From NCBI GenBank assembly GCA_023382935.1, contig JAHDXL010000001.1, positions 20,506-84,505 of the forward strand: a DNA stretch of 64,000 bases, given 5' to 3'. Shown here one piece after another: positions 43,069 through 51,487 of this stretch (its first letter is position 1; the number at the start of each line of letters is the position of its first letter). Below the pieces are notes generated by a model. That model searched no databases. It saw only the letters and a program-made list of their open reading frames with translations, and was not told where the DNA came from. The DNA is from Phycisphaerales bacterium. GTDB taxonomy: Bacteria; Planctomycetota; Phycisphaerae; Phycisphaerales; UBA1924. Made by a program: the position numbers and the translations under genes.

Positions 43069-44271
43069 TCACAGCCCGCGCGACGCAACCGCGTCCACGG
43101 CCTCCAGGAACGTCTCAATCTCGCCTTCGGTGTTCGACGGACCGGGGCTCACGCGGATCGCGCCTCGCTCGCCCGTGCCGATGACCTGGTGCAGCATCGG
43201 TGCACAGTGAACTCCCCCGCGCACCGCGATGCCGAAGCGCTCGTCGAGCGCCGCCGCCACCGCCCTCGCGTGCAGATCACCAATGTTGAAGGCGATCGAC
43301 GGCGTGCGCCGCTGGCCGGTGCGCAGCCCGTACAGGCGCACGCCGCGCATCACCTGCAACGCATTCACAATCCTCCCCGTGTGCCGACGCTCCCGCTCGT
43401 GGTCCATCCTCGGCAGCGCTTCCATCGCCGCGATCAGCCCCGCGAATCCCACCGCGTTCATCGTCCCGGCCTCCAACGCGTCCGGAAGCGTGGCAGGCAT
43501 CTCCAGCCCGGGCGCAATCGCCCCCGTGCCCCCGCGACGCTCGCAATACAGTTGCGGCAGCGACAAGTCATCCGGAAACGCACGCCGCCCCACGTACAAC
43601 GCCCCAGTACCCGTCGGCCCCAGCAGGCCCTTGTGTCCCGCCAGCGCCAGCAGGTCGATCGAACAGGCCTGCACATCCACCCTGACGTGCCCGGCCGTCT
43701 GCGCCGCATCTACCAGGAACAGAGCACGCGGACTGCGCTCCCGCAATCTCGGCCCGATCTCCTCCACCGGCTCGATCGTCCCCAGCACGTTCGACGCATG
43801 CGACAGGCACGCCAGCAGTGTCTTCTCATGACAGGCAGCCAGAAAATCCTCCGCGTCGATCAGCCCGTCCTCCCCGCACGGAACGATGCTCAAGTCGAGA
43901 ACGCCTTGTTCCTGGTAACTGTGCAGCGTGCGCAAAACCGCATTGTGCTCCACCGCCGATGCGACCGCGTGCGGACGGCCACCGCACATGTGGCACATCG
44001 GCCCGCGGAATATGCCGTGGATTGCCGTATTTACCGAGTCCGTGCACCCATGCGTCAGCACGATGCGCTGCTCATTCTCGGCGTTGACCAGCCGGGCCAG
44101 CAGCCCGCGCACCTGCTCGATGGTCTCCGACGCCGCCCGCGCCAACGCGTGCCCCCCCCGACCCGGATTGCCGGCCTTGTGCAGCAGAAACTCGCACATC
44201 GCCTCGGCCACCTGAGGCGGCTTCGGCCAACTCGTCGCAGCGTTGTCGAGGTAGATCAGTCCCCCGGGCAT
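43069..44271 (-). CDS. Cysteine desulfurase-like PLP enzyme (class V aminotransferase)
   Basis: The 400-residue product has LIYLDNAATSWPKP, LTHGCTDSVNTAIHG, VASAVEHNAV, DAAQTAGHVRVDV, the PLP-lysine loop LALAGHKGLLGPTG and the catalytic-type cysteine in GGVHCAPMLHQ. This fits the NifS/SufS/CsdA group, which takes sulfur from cysteine onto an enzyme cysteine as a persulfide. TATACT lies nine bases before its ATG, no ribosome binding site. First gene of a two-gene operon with the MBL-rhodanese gene, so a shared sulfur role is likely. Confidence 0.9.
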   Translation of the reverse strand: MPGGLIYLDNAATSWPKPPQVAEAMCEFLLHKAGNPGRGGHALARAASETIEQVRGLLARLVNAENEQRIVLTHGCTDSVNTAIHGIFRGPMCHMCGGRPHAVASAVEHNAVLRTLHSYQEQGVLDLSIVPCGEDGLIDAEDFLAACHEKTLLACLSHASNVLGTIEPVEEIGPRLRERSPRALFLVDAAQTAGHVRVDVQACSIDLLALAGHKGLLGPTGTGALYVGRRAFPDDLSLPQLYCERRGGTGAIAPGLEMPATLPDALEAGTMNAVGFAGLIAAMEALPRMDHERERRHTGRIVNALQVMRGVRLYGLRTGQRRTPSIAFNIGDLHARAVAAALDERFGIAVRGGVHCAPMLHQVIGTGERGAIRVSPGPSNTEGEIETFLEAVDAVASRGL

Positions 44272-44280
44272 GGCGGAGCC

Positions 44281-44286
44281 AGTATA
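44281..44286 (-). promoter_or_regulatory. Candidate -10 element of the cysteine desulfurase-like gene
   Basis: TATACT nine bases before the ATG at 44271; no clear -35. Confidence 0.4.
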
Positions 44287-44403
44287 GCGGAAGACCCGTT
44301 CACGGATCCGCCTTCAGAGATTGCGGCGGAGACCTCCGCAGGGCCCTCGGCCTAACCCAATATCCCTGCGCTTGCCGCCCCTCATCGTGATAGCCGCTGC
44401 TCA

Positions 44404-46137
44404 TCAGGGCTCGACCAACAGCGGAAGTTCGCGCTCGATATCGATCGCACGATCGGAGGTGAAGCGGGCCTTCCCCTTTAGTCCTTCCTCGCCCTCGATG
44501 ATGAACCGACACAGCACGCGCCCCTGCCCCGGAATCCCCGAATCCAGCAGCACGCGGTGCGGTTCGAACCGCTGTTCTTCCAGGGGAGTGTGGTCAAACC
44601 GATCCGCCACACGCCCACCGACCAGCACCCGCGCCCCCTCCGGAAACTCCAACTCCAGCAGGTCCGGTTGCCCGATACCCTTGCGCTGCATGATCTCCGA
44701 GCGCGTCGAAATAGCCTTGTCGTTCTCGATCTCGATCGTCAGTTCCCACAGACGCGGCCCCACCTGGTTGAGTGTGCAGGCCCCGAACCGGACCCTGGGC
44801 ATGTGCTCGGCATGGAACATCGTGAACGCAAAATTGCGGTGGCACTCTTCCTCGAGCATGAACGTCGGCGTCACGCGGCTGGACCACTTGTTCAGCCCCC
44901 CAACCAGCACGCGCCCGTACCTCGGGTGCTGAACCCATGAATACGGCGTGAACGTCTGCCCGAAATCGAGTTTGTCCCGCCAGGTGCGCATCCTCTCCTC
45001 GTCGGCGGGAGTTTCTCGCTGAAAGTACTTGCCCTCGTTCCACAGTTCGTTGGTAAACGAGATGATGCCCAGGCTCTCGGCCGCCCAGTTCACCTCGCCT
45101 CCATGCACCGTGTACAGGTCGCGGTAGATGACCATGCTCCTGTAGTACGGAAGCAACTGCTCACCCATCTTGGCAATCGTGTCGTAGACGCGCACATCCG
45201 AACGCGGGTAAAACTCGTTGCGATAGTTCGAGCCCGGACCGCGCAATATCATCCCACCTGAATTGTGATAACTCTGGTATGCCGCGATGTTCGGATGCGC
45301 GGCCACAAAGTCGGCGATGCTCCGCGTCTCCGGTGAACTCAACGGATACGGCCCCGCCCCGTACTGAACATAACTCGGCTTCCAGTCCGCCGGAAAGTTC
45401 CGGTTCATATCCTCCGCGGTGGTGTCATCTTCATTGATCCGCCCATCCCCGTCGTTGTCGATGCCCTCCTGCTCCAGGTAGGTCCAGTCCCCTGTCTGCC
45501 CGGCCTCCACGCGGCGGAAGATGCGGTCATCAAATCGATCCCGGATCCACTGCCCCTCGGGATCTTCTCGCCACATCTGCGTGATCGAGCCATCGCCATC
45601 CAGGTCGTCCGGACCGTCTTCATCGATCAATCCGTCGCCGTCGTCATCGTGCGGGCGCTGGTTCCCACGCGGGCCGTGCGGCGAGGAAACCTCGGCAAAC
45701 CAAGCGGCACGCGAATCCGGATTCTCCATCGGCAGCAGGTAGAACGCCGACTCGTCCATCAGTTCGGTCAGATGCCCATTGCGCCCGTACGCCTTGGTCA
45801 GATACCACAGCGTGTACAGCACCACTTCGCCGCCCTGAATCTCGTTCCCGTGAATGTTCCCGTCAATGAACATCGCCGGCTTCTCGGCGTGCGGTCGTCC
45901 GTGGCGCGGGTTCACAATCGCCAGCCACATCTCCCGCCCTTGCTCGCTCTTCCCGATGCTCCGCAACTCCACCAGTTCGGGATACGCCTCGGCGATCTGC
46001 CGCATCAACTCGGACATCTCCCCATAGTCGTGGTAGCGATTGAACGACACCTGCACGCGCGAAGGCATGTGCTCCTGCGCCGGCGCCGGCGAGCCCCCGA
46101 GAAACGCCGCCAGAAAGTACGTGATGAGTGCCTTCAT
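44404..46137 (-). CDS. M14 family zinc carboxypeptidase, secreted
   Basis: The 577-residue product has a signal peptide (MKALITYFLAAFLGGSPAPA). The M14 core has the zinc HxxE in DGNIHGNEIQGGE, the third ligand in YQSYHNSGG and a catalytic Glu in ISFTNELWNEG. An EF-hand-like calcium-binding insertion lies between about 165 and 235 (DDDGDGLIDEDG, DDLDGDGSITQ, DNDGDGRINEDD), and a beta-domain follows. Its ATG overlaps the stop of the upstream gene (ATGA), which encodes a degenerate relative. Likely a calcium-stabilised extracellular peptidase. Confidence 0.9.
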   Translation of the reverse strand: MKALITYFLAAFLGGSPAPAQEHMPSRVQVSFNRYHDYGEMSELMRQIAEAYPELVELRSIGKSEQGREMWLAIVNPRHGRPHAEKPAMFIDGNIHGNEIQGGEVVLYTLWYLTKAYGRNGHLTELMDESAFYLLPMENPDSRAAWFAEVSSPHGPRGNQRPHDDDGDGLIDEDGPDDLDGDGSITQMWREDPEGQWIRDRFDDRIFRRVEAGQTGDWTYLEQEGIDNDGDGRINEDDTTAEDMNRNFPADWKPSYVQYGAGPYPLSSPETRSIADFVAAHPNIAAYQSYHNSGGMILRGPGSNYRNEFYPRSDVRVYDTIAKMGEQLLPYYRSMVIYRDLYTVHGGEVNWAAESLGIISFTNELWNEGKYFQRETPADEERMRTWRDKLDFGQTFTPYSWVQHPRYGRVLVGGLNKWSSRVTPTFMLEEECHRNFAFTMFHAEHMPRVRFGACTLNQVGPRLWELTIEIENDKAISTRSEIMQRKGIGQPDLLELEFPEGARVLVGGRVADRFDHTPLEEQRFEPHRVLLDSGIPGQGRVLCRFIIEGEEGLKGKARFTSDRAIDIERELPLLVEP

Positions 46138-48038
46138 GAGCCACCCCCCGTTTCCTTGAGTTGCGCCTTCACCGTCTGCTCGCCGAATCGCTGCGATCGA
46201 ACAACGACGCGCACCACGGCATCCGCCTCCGCACGCACCAGCCACTCCACTCGCCGCGCCTCGACGCCGAGTCGGTCGATGGTCACGACCCGGCGACCGC
46301 TCACCACCGCCTCCGGCCCAAGGTCTATCTCCACCGCGATCAACTGCCCAATCTTCAAACCCACGGCCGAACTCGTCGGCAGATACGCGGGGTTCGAGAG
46401 TTCCACCCCCACACGCCACAGGTCGCCGCCCACCGACTCGATGCTCAACGGCGATACCTCGACGCTCGGCAGCATCTCGATCAGTGCCTTGACGAATTGG
46501 CCCGTCGCCTCAGAAGCAGCCTGCACCTGTTCCACGGGCGGGTTGAGCCGCGCGCCCGGCACAAACCCGCCGATTTCCACCCGGCCGAGTTGGGGATGCT
46601 CAAACGCCGTCCACTCGACAAACCCCTCGCCCGGACGCTGCGCGTCGAAGTACGCCAGCCACTTGCCATCCTCCGAGTTGCTCTGCCCAATCGCCGACCC
46701 CTGCGCCGCGACGGCCGCCCCCCCCATTTCAACCTCGCTGGGAGGCTTGCCCGCCGCCGTCTCCTGCACCGCCCCCATCACCTGCCTCTGAATCTCTGGA
46801 GGCAACGCCTGCACCTGCGCCATCATCGCCGCACGCTCGGCCTGCGTCGCTCGCTCAAACTCGTCGGCCATCGCCCGGCGCTCTTCCAGCGAGCCCGTCA
46901 GAAACGTCGCAATGAACTCAGGCACCCCCTGATCAAGCAACGCCTGCCTGCGATCCCCCGGTGTCTCGGGTCGTGGAGCATTGCCAGGCTCGGCGGGCAC
47001 CGTTTCTTCAGCCGCCGCCTCAGCGTGCCTCTCCTCCTTCGGACGCGACCACACCGCCGACTGAAACGCCCACGCACCGAAGTCCGCATACGCCCACGCC
47101 AGCAGCGATCCTTCATAGCCCGGCGACGGCGCCGACTCGATCGACACCAGTTCGCGGTACTTCCCCGCCACGTAGTCGTGATACGCCACGTCCTCGCGTT
47201 CGAGGCCCCTGGGGATCTGCCCCGTCGGGTCATACTGCCCCACCGGCGGCTTGTTGATCAAACTGTCTCCTGGCCCCAGCACCAGCACCGCGACAATGTT
47301 GCGGTGCGACTGCATCCAGCGCACCAGCGCCAGGCTCTCGGCTTCCGACAACGCACGCGCGCCGGCGCCCTCCTCAAACTCCGGCCAGTGCGTCGGAAAG
47401 TTGCGATCCAGGTCGATCCCGGACCCCGGTCCGCCCGGCCCATCTTCGTTGAACCGCCCGTCTCCGTCATCGTCGATGCCTTCGGTCAGAACGACCCACC
47501 GCCCTCGCTCACCCTCGGCGGCCTCGGCCGGTCTCATCAGGCGCGCGTCGCCGGCATCCGCCACAAGCGTGGGGGTCAATCCATACCGGCCGGGCGGATT
47601 CTCAACTCGCATCTGCGTGATGAACCCATCCCCATTCAAATCGTTCGGCGGGTCTTCGCCGAGGCGCCGGTCGCGGTCGGCATCAAACGGTGCAATCGTG
47701 CGCCCCCACTCCACGCGGGGAGGCCCGCTGAGCCAGCCCGCTCCGTCGGGGTTCAATTCTGGGACGACATACAGGGTGTGCCCGGAGAGAACACCCGCCC
47801 AGTCGCGCCCGATCAGGTCGCGGGCTGTGGATATCCCCACACGGTGCTCCGGGCTCACTCCTGCCACCACCAGCAGGGCCGGACGGGCGTCGGGGGTGCG
47901 GGGTCCGGGTTCGGACACCGTGTAGACGTAGATGGGTCGCCCGCCCCGCGATGGTCCCAGATCGGCGCGGCTCACCTCTGACCGCACGCCCGCGACGGCC
48001 CACGCAAGTGCCGTCATCCCCACAACATATTGGACCAT
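46134..48038 (-). CDS. M14 peptidase-like protein lacking catalytic residues
   Basis: The 634-residue product shares the order of the active gene next to it, including a signal peptide and calcium-loop insertions (DADRDRRLGEDPPNDLNGDG, DDDGDGRFNEDG), and IDLDRNFPTHWPEF aligns with MNRNFPADWKP. But the zinc HxxE region is GVSPEHRVG, the third His region is VLVLGPGDS, and the catalytic Glu region lacks it. A helical Ala/Glu-rich insert (about 360-450) is extra. I start it at the ATG at 48038, six bases after AAGGAG; the frame is open further upstream. It may be a pseudoenzyme partner or regulator of the coupled peptidase. Confidence 0.8.
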   Translation of the reverse strand: MVQYVVGMTALAWAVAGVRSEVSRADLGPSRGGRPIYVYTVSEPGPRTPDARPALLVVAGVSPEHRVGISTARDLIGRDWAGVLSGHTLYVVPELNPDGAGWLSGPPRVEWGRTIAPFDADRDRRLGEDPPNDLNGDGFITQMRVENPPGRYGLTPTLVADAGDARLMRPAEAAEGERGRWVVLTEGIDDDGDGRFNEDGPGGPGSGIDLDRNFPTHWPEFEEGAGARALSEAESLALVRWMQSHRNIVAVLVLGPGDSLINKPPVGQYDPTGQIPRGLEREDVAYHDYVAGKYRELVSIESAPSPGYEGSLLAWAYADFGAWAFQSAVWSRPKEERHAEAAAEETVPAEPGNAPRPETPGDRRQALLDQGVPEFIATFLTGSLEERRAMADEFERATQAERAAMMAQVQALPPEIQRQVMGAVQETAAGKPPSEVEMGGAAVAAQGSAIGQSNSEDGKWLAYFDAQRPGEGFVEWTAFEHPQLGRVEIGGFVPGARLNPPVEQVQAASEATGQFVKALIEMLPSVEVSPLSIESVGGDLWRVGVELSNPAYLPTSSAVGLKIGQLIAVEIDLGPEAVVSGRRVVTIDRLGVEARRVEWLVRAEADAVVRVVVRSQRFGEQTVKAQLKETGGGS

Positions 48039-48428
48039 GTGCACTCCTTGAGCAGGCCTAGAAGCCACTAAGGTAGCCATCGCGACCTCTTCGTGCCGAA
48101 CCCGGCAGGCCCATCGGCAGTAGTTCTGTTGGAGCCGACTTTTTCGAGCGTCTCCCCGCGATCGCGGGTCGGGCGTTTGAGCGAAAACCCCCGACGACGG
48201 GCGACCGACCGAACTTTCGACGCCCTCGCCGAATTTGTAAGAGGAATCGCACGCGGAATCTGCTAATCTGTGCGGTCGGACCGGACCATGCCTGTGTGCT
48301 TCCAAAGGAGGGGAAAGCAGGCCCATGTCCGGCCGGGCGGGACAGCACCGCTTTTCAGATGTCGGGTTTGCGTGTGCAAGGACGATGCGACCGGCCAAAG
48401 CGCCGAACGCGAGCATGAGAGGATGGCC
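48039..48428. other. Divergent intergenic region with a 14-base palindrome
   Basis: 390 bases between two divergent genes. It contains the perfect palindrome CCCGCG-AT-CGCGGG at 48155-48168, which could be an operator or just GC-rich chance. A TAATCT at 48264-48269 could be a -10 element for the + strand gene. No open frame here is convincing. Confidence 0.4.
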
Positions 48429-48632
48429 ATGCCCGAGAACACCGCCGCCAGAACGCGACCCACGGTCGAATCCAAACTCGTCTACCGCGCCGACATCGAC
48501 CAGTCGGGCGACTGGTACGTCTGGCAGAAACTGGGTGCCAGCGGGTGGGCAGCGCTGCAACGCTGCCGGGACCGCTCCGAGGCCATCCAGATCGCCTCCA
48601 CCCTCAACCGCTCCATGGAACGAGTCGGCTAA
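48429..48632 (+). CDS. Small conserved-looking protein, 67 residues
   Basis: The product contains KLVYRADIDQSGDWYVWQK, GASGWAALQRCRDRSEAIQI and a helical C-terminus. I do not recognise a family, but aromatic/acidic spacing looks like a small folded domain. The ATG at 48429 has GAGAGG six bases upstream, better placed than the ATG at 48423. No operon partner. Cytosolic. Confidence 0.55.
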   Translation: MPENTAARTRPTVESKLVYRADIDQSGDWYVWQKLGASGWAALQRCRDRSEAIQIASTLNRSMERVG

Positions 48633-48830
48633 ACCCACCAGCGCCAGCCCGCAAGCATCGCCCACCGCGGCTGCAACGCCTTGCCCATCTTCGTCAAGGC
48701 AAGCGGACGCGGCGAACCACGCTGAGTCGGCAAGGCCCCATCGACCCAGACCCACCGGGGCCCTCTCCCCATCCACCACGGCAGGCTCATACCCGGAACT
48801 TCTGAACCCCAAGCCGCTTGCTCCGGCCGG

Positions 48831-50654
48831 TCACTCCACGTCGGAGCCCTCGACCACGCTCCTCAGCGGCGGAGCCCGATGTGCGCTCATCTGCCCGCTC
48901 TTGAGCCGCTTCATGTAGTCGTGATAGGCCTTCATCGCCATCGGCCCGAAGATCAACATGATCGGAATGTTCGCCCACAGCATCACGCCGGTGCCGAATG
49001 TTGACAGGATGTCCAGTTGTGCCTCCGTGTTCACGATCTGCGTGGTCACCAGAATCAGCAGACAATACACCACCCGGTACCCCATGATCGCGATCGAACG
49101 CCGCCCCAGCAGATACACCACCGCCTGCTCCCCGTAGTACGACCACGAAATCATGGTCGAAAACGCGAACAGAAACGCCGTCGCCGGAACAATCCACATC
49201 CCCAGCCCCGGCAGAACCCGGTCAAACGCCTTGGCTGTCAGCGTGGCGCCGTTGAAACTGAAAAACACCCCGTCTATTTCCGGTGGGAACGCGGGCGCCG
49301 CCGCCGTGCTCGTGGTGAATGCGTACCTCGGAAAGTCTGCCGCCCGTTGCTCGGCCGTGCGCGCGTCCGCAACAATTGTCGCACTCCCGTCGCTCACGCC
49401 CGTCATCACCCCTGGAACACGGTGCCGCCGCGTGCCGGCCTCCGACAGATCCTCCGCCTCGATGACGAAAAACACGTTGGTTCCAGCCTTCATCTGTGCC
49501 GCGGCCTCACCCGCATCTCGCACCCTCACACGCACTTCCGGGATCGACCAGAAGTGCTTGCCGTTCGCCACCACCGTTTGCCCAGAACCATCCGTCACCT
49601 CGGTGATCGCTGGAACCTGTCCATCGGCGTACACCAGCGCCGGGGCGCGGTTCCACGCACCCGACAGCAGGATCACCATCGCCGTGATCGTGCAGACAAC
49701 CAGCGTGTCGATGAACGGCTCCAGACCGGCCACCACCCCCTCACGCACCGGTTCGTCGGTCTTCGCCGCCGAGTGGGCGATCGGGGCCGAGCCCTGCCCC
49801 GCCTCGTTGCTGAACAGCGCTCGCTGCATCCCCTTCAGGAACCCATACCCAGCCGTCCCGCCCACGAATGCCCCCACCGCCTCGGAAGGCGCGAAGGCCT
49901 CGCGGAAGATCAGGGCGAACAACCCCGGAATCTGACCGAAGTTCACCACGATCACGTACAACCCCGCCAGCAGGTACAGCCCGCACATGAACGGCACCAC
50001 CCGACCGGCCACGTCACCGATCCGCTTGATCCCCCCGATGATCACCGCCCCCACCCCGATCGTCAGCACCAGCCCCGTCACCCACTTGGGAATGCTGAAG
50101 TACGTGAAACCGATGTCTGCCACGTTGTGGGCCTGGAACATGTTCCCGCCCGTGATCGTCGAGACGAAAAGCGTGATGACGAAGATGCCGCCGATGATGG
50201 CCCCGACCCAGCCCAGCCCCCACTGCTGAAAACCCTTCTTCACCACGAACATCGGACCGCCGTGCGGATTCTCCGGGTCCGACGTGTCGCGATAGATCAT
50301 CGATTGGGTCACTTCCGTCATTTTCAGGGCCATCCCGAACAACCCCGTCACCCACATCCAGAACACCGCCCCCGGACCCCCCAGTGAAATCGCGATCGCA
50401 ACCCCCGCGATGTTCCCCAGCCCCACCGTCGCCGACAGCGCCGTCGACAACGCCTGGAAGTGGTTGATGGCCCCGGGGTCATGCTTGTCGTCGTACTTCC
50501 CCCGGATCACCTGCACCCCGTGCGTGAGCGCCCGATACTGCCCGAAGAGCGACCACAGCGTGAAAAGCACGCCGACTCCCAGCACCACGAACAGCACGTA
50601 TTGGTGCCAGATCACTGCATTGACGACGTCCAGCATGCTCCAGAAACGATCCAT
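48831..50654 (-). CDS. Sodium:alanine symporter family protein (AGCS) with large insert
   Basis: A membrane transporter of the alanine or glycine:cation symporter family: FQALSTALSATVGLGNIAGVA, GGPGAVFWMWVTGLFG, NEAGQGSAPIAHSAAKTDEP and CTITAMVILLSGAWN are diagnostic. Typical AGCS proteins have about 450-500 residues; this one has 607, because about 110 extra residues lie between two membrane segments (about 360-475). This segment is hydrophilic and beta-rich (VRVRVRDAGEAAAQM, FFVIEAEDLSEAGT), likely extracytoplasmic. The ATG at 50654 is chosen because the next upstream starts lack a binding site. Confidence 0.9.
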   Translation of the reverse strand: MDRFWSMLDVVNAVIWHQYVLFVVLGVGVLFTLWSLFGQYRALTHGVQVIRGKYDDKHDPGAINHFQALSTALSATVGLGNIAGVAIAISLGGPGAVFWMWVTGLFGMALKMTEVTQSMIYRDTSDPENPHGGPMFVVKKGFQQWGLGWVGAIIGGIFVITLFVSTITGGNMFQAHNVADIGFTYFSIPKWVTGLVLTIGVGAVIIGGIKRIGDVAGRVVPFMCGLYLLAGLYVIVVNFGQIPGLFALIFREAFAPSEAVGAFVGGTAGYGFLKGMQRALFSNEAGQGSAPIAHSAAKTDEPVREGVVAGLEPFIDTLVVCTITAMVILLSGAWNRAPALVYADGQVPAITEVTDGSGQTVVANGKHFWSIPEVRVRVRDAGEAAAQMKAGTNVFFVIEAEDLSEAGTRRHRVPGVMTGVSDGSATIVADARTAEQRAADFPRYAFTTSTAAAPAFPPEIDGVFFSFNGATLTAKAFDRVLPGLGMWIVPATAFLFAFSTMISWSYYGEQAVVYLLGRRSIAIMGYRVVYCLLILVTTQIVNTEAQLDILSTFGTGVMLWANIPIMLIFGPMAMKAYHDYMKRLKSGQMSAHRAPPLRSVVEGSDVE

Positions 50655-50751
50655 TGGCCCTGTCTCCAGTCGGTCCGGTTGTGATGTGGGGGTCAGCATA
50701 GCAGAACCGGCCCGCAAGCGTTCAAAGCCCCGAACAGGTCTGTTCGGTGTC

Positions 50752-50757
50752 TACCCT
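50752..50757 (+). promoter_or_regulatory. Candidate -10 element of the nuclease-like gene
   Basis: TACCCT six bases before the ATG at 50764; no recognisable -35. Confidence 0.35.
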
Positions 50758-50763
50758 CGGAGA

Positions 50764-51468
50764 ATGTGGCACCCCGCGGAATTGACCGACGCAGCCGCCC
50801 GGCGCATCGCTGAGGCTGACCAGACTCTCCGCCGCGAGCAGGCCGTCCAAGGCCTGGACGCGCTCGACGAGGTGGCGCTCCACCCACTTCTGGCCGAAGC
50901 GTTCAAGCAGGCCGGACTGGGCGTGCGGGAAGAGCAGCCCTACCCCGGCACCTACGCGCGCCGCCCCCTCCCACGCGATCGCGAACGCTGCGACCTCGTG
51001 CTGTTGCCGCCGGGCTCAACGTCACTGCTTGATCCGCTGGCCCTGCTCCAGATGCACGCGGCCAGGCAAGCCACGCTATTCGCTTCCGTGCGGCAGCCCG
51101 TCCCTGCCGGAGCGTCGCCGGAGGACGCCTTCTGGCTCGAAGTCAAGTCGGTGGCCCAGGTGTGCTACGTCGAAGGCGTGCCCGTGCCCAACACCAGTTA
51201 CGCCCGCCAACTCGTGCGCGGACCCGCCCTTGACCTTGCCAAACTGGCGCGCGAGCCGATGATCAACGCCGGCGGCTCGCTGGTCCTCCTCTTCGGAGCC
51301 AGCGAAGACGTGGTACGGCACGACCTAGGCATGATGACCCGAGCCATGATCGACCGCGATCTGCCGATCTCGTCACCCTCCGTCGAGGTCACTCCCATTG
51401 CCGATCGAGCCGGAAACGCCTGCGTTGGTCTGTGCCTCGTGCCCCTGCGCGCCGTCCGCGAAAGGTGA
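50764..51468 (+). CDS. Hypothetical protein with a possible PD-(D/E)XK nuclease fold
   Basis: The 234-residue product shows RCDLVLLPPG (a possible catalytic Asp) and, after a helix, FWLEVKSVAQVC (the ExK of a PD-(D/E)XK fold). No other recognisable domain. I infer nuclease-like structure from two motifs only; the protein could have another role. TACCCT lies exactly six bases before the ATG with no ribosome binding site. It sits next to lpxB on the opposite strand and away from any restriction genes. Confidence 0.5.
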   Translation: MWHPAELTDAAARRIAEADQTLRREQAVQGLDALDEVALHPLLAEAFKQAGLGVREEQPYPGTYARRPLPRDRERCDLVLLPPGSTSLLDPLALLQMHAARQATLFASVRQPVPAGASPEDAFWLEVKSVAQVCYVEGVPVPNTSYARQLVRGPALDLAKLAREPMINAGGSLVLLFGASEDVVRHDLGMMTRAMIDRDLPISSPSVEVTPIADRAGNACVGLCLVPLRAVRER

Positions 51469-51487
51469 ACTTCGCCCCTCGCCCCCA

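Noticed and set aside
46161..47981. A 606-codon open frame on the + strand opposite the M14-like gene.
   Set aside because: It is fully antisense to a gene with recognised motifs, lacks family motifs and is rich in Arg, Pro and Ala, as expected from the complementary strand of GC-rich coding DNA.
48155..48168. The palindrome CCCGCGATCGCGGG as a defined operator.
   Set aside because: GC-rich palindromes of this size can occur by chance and no second copy or regulator gene is adjacent.
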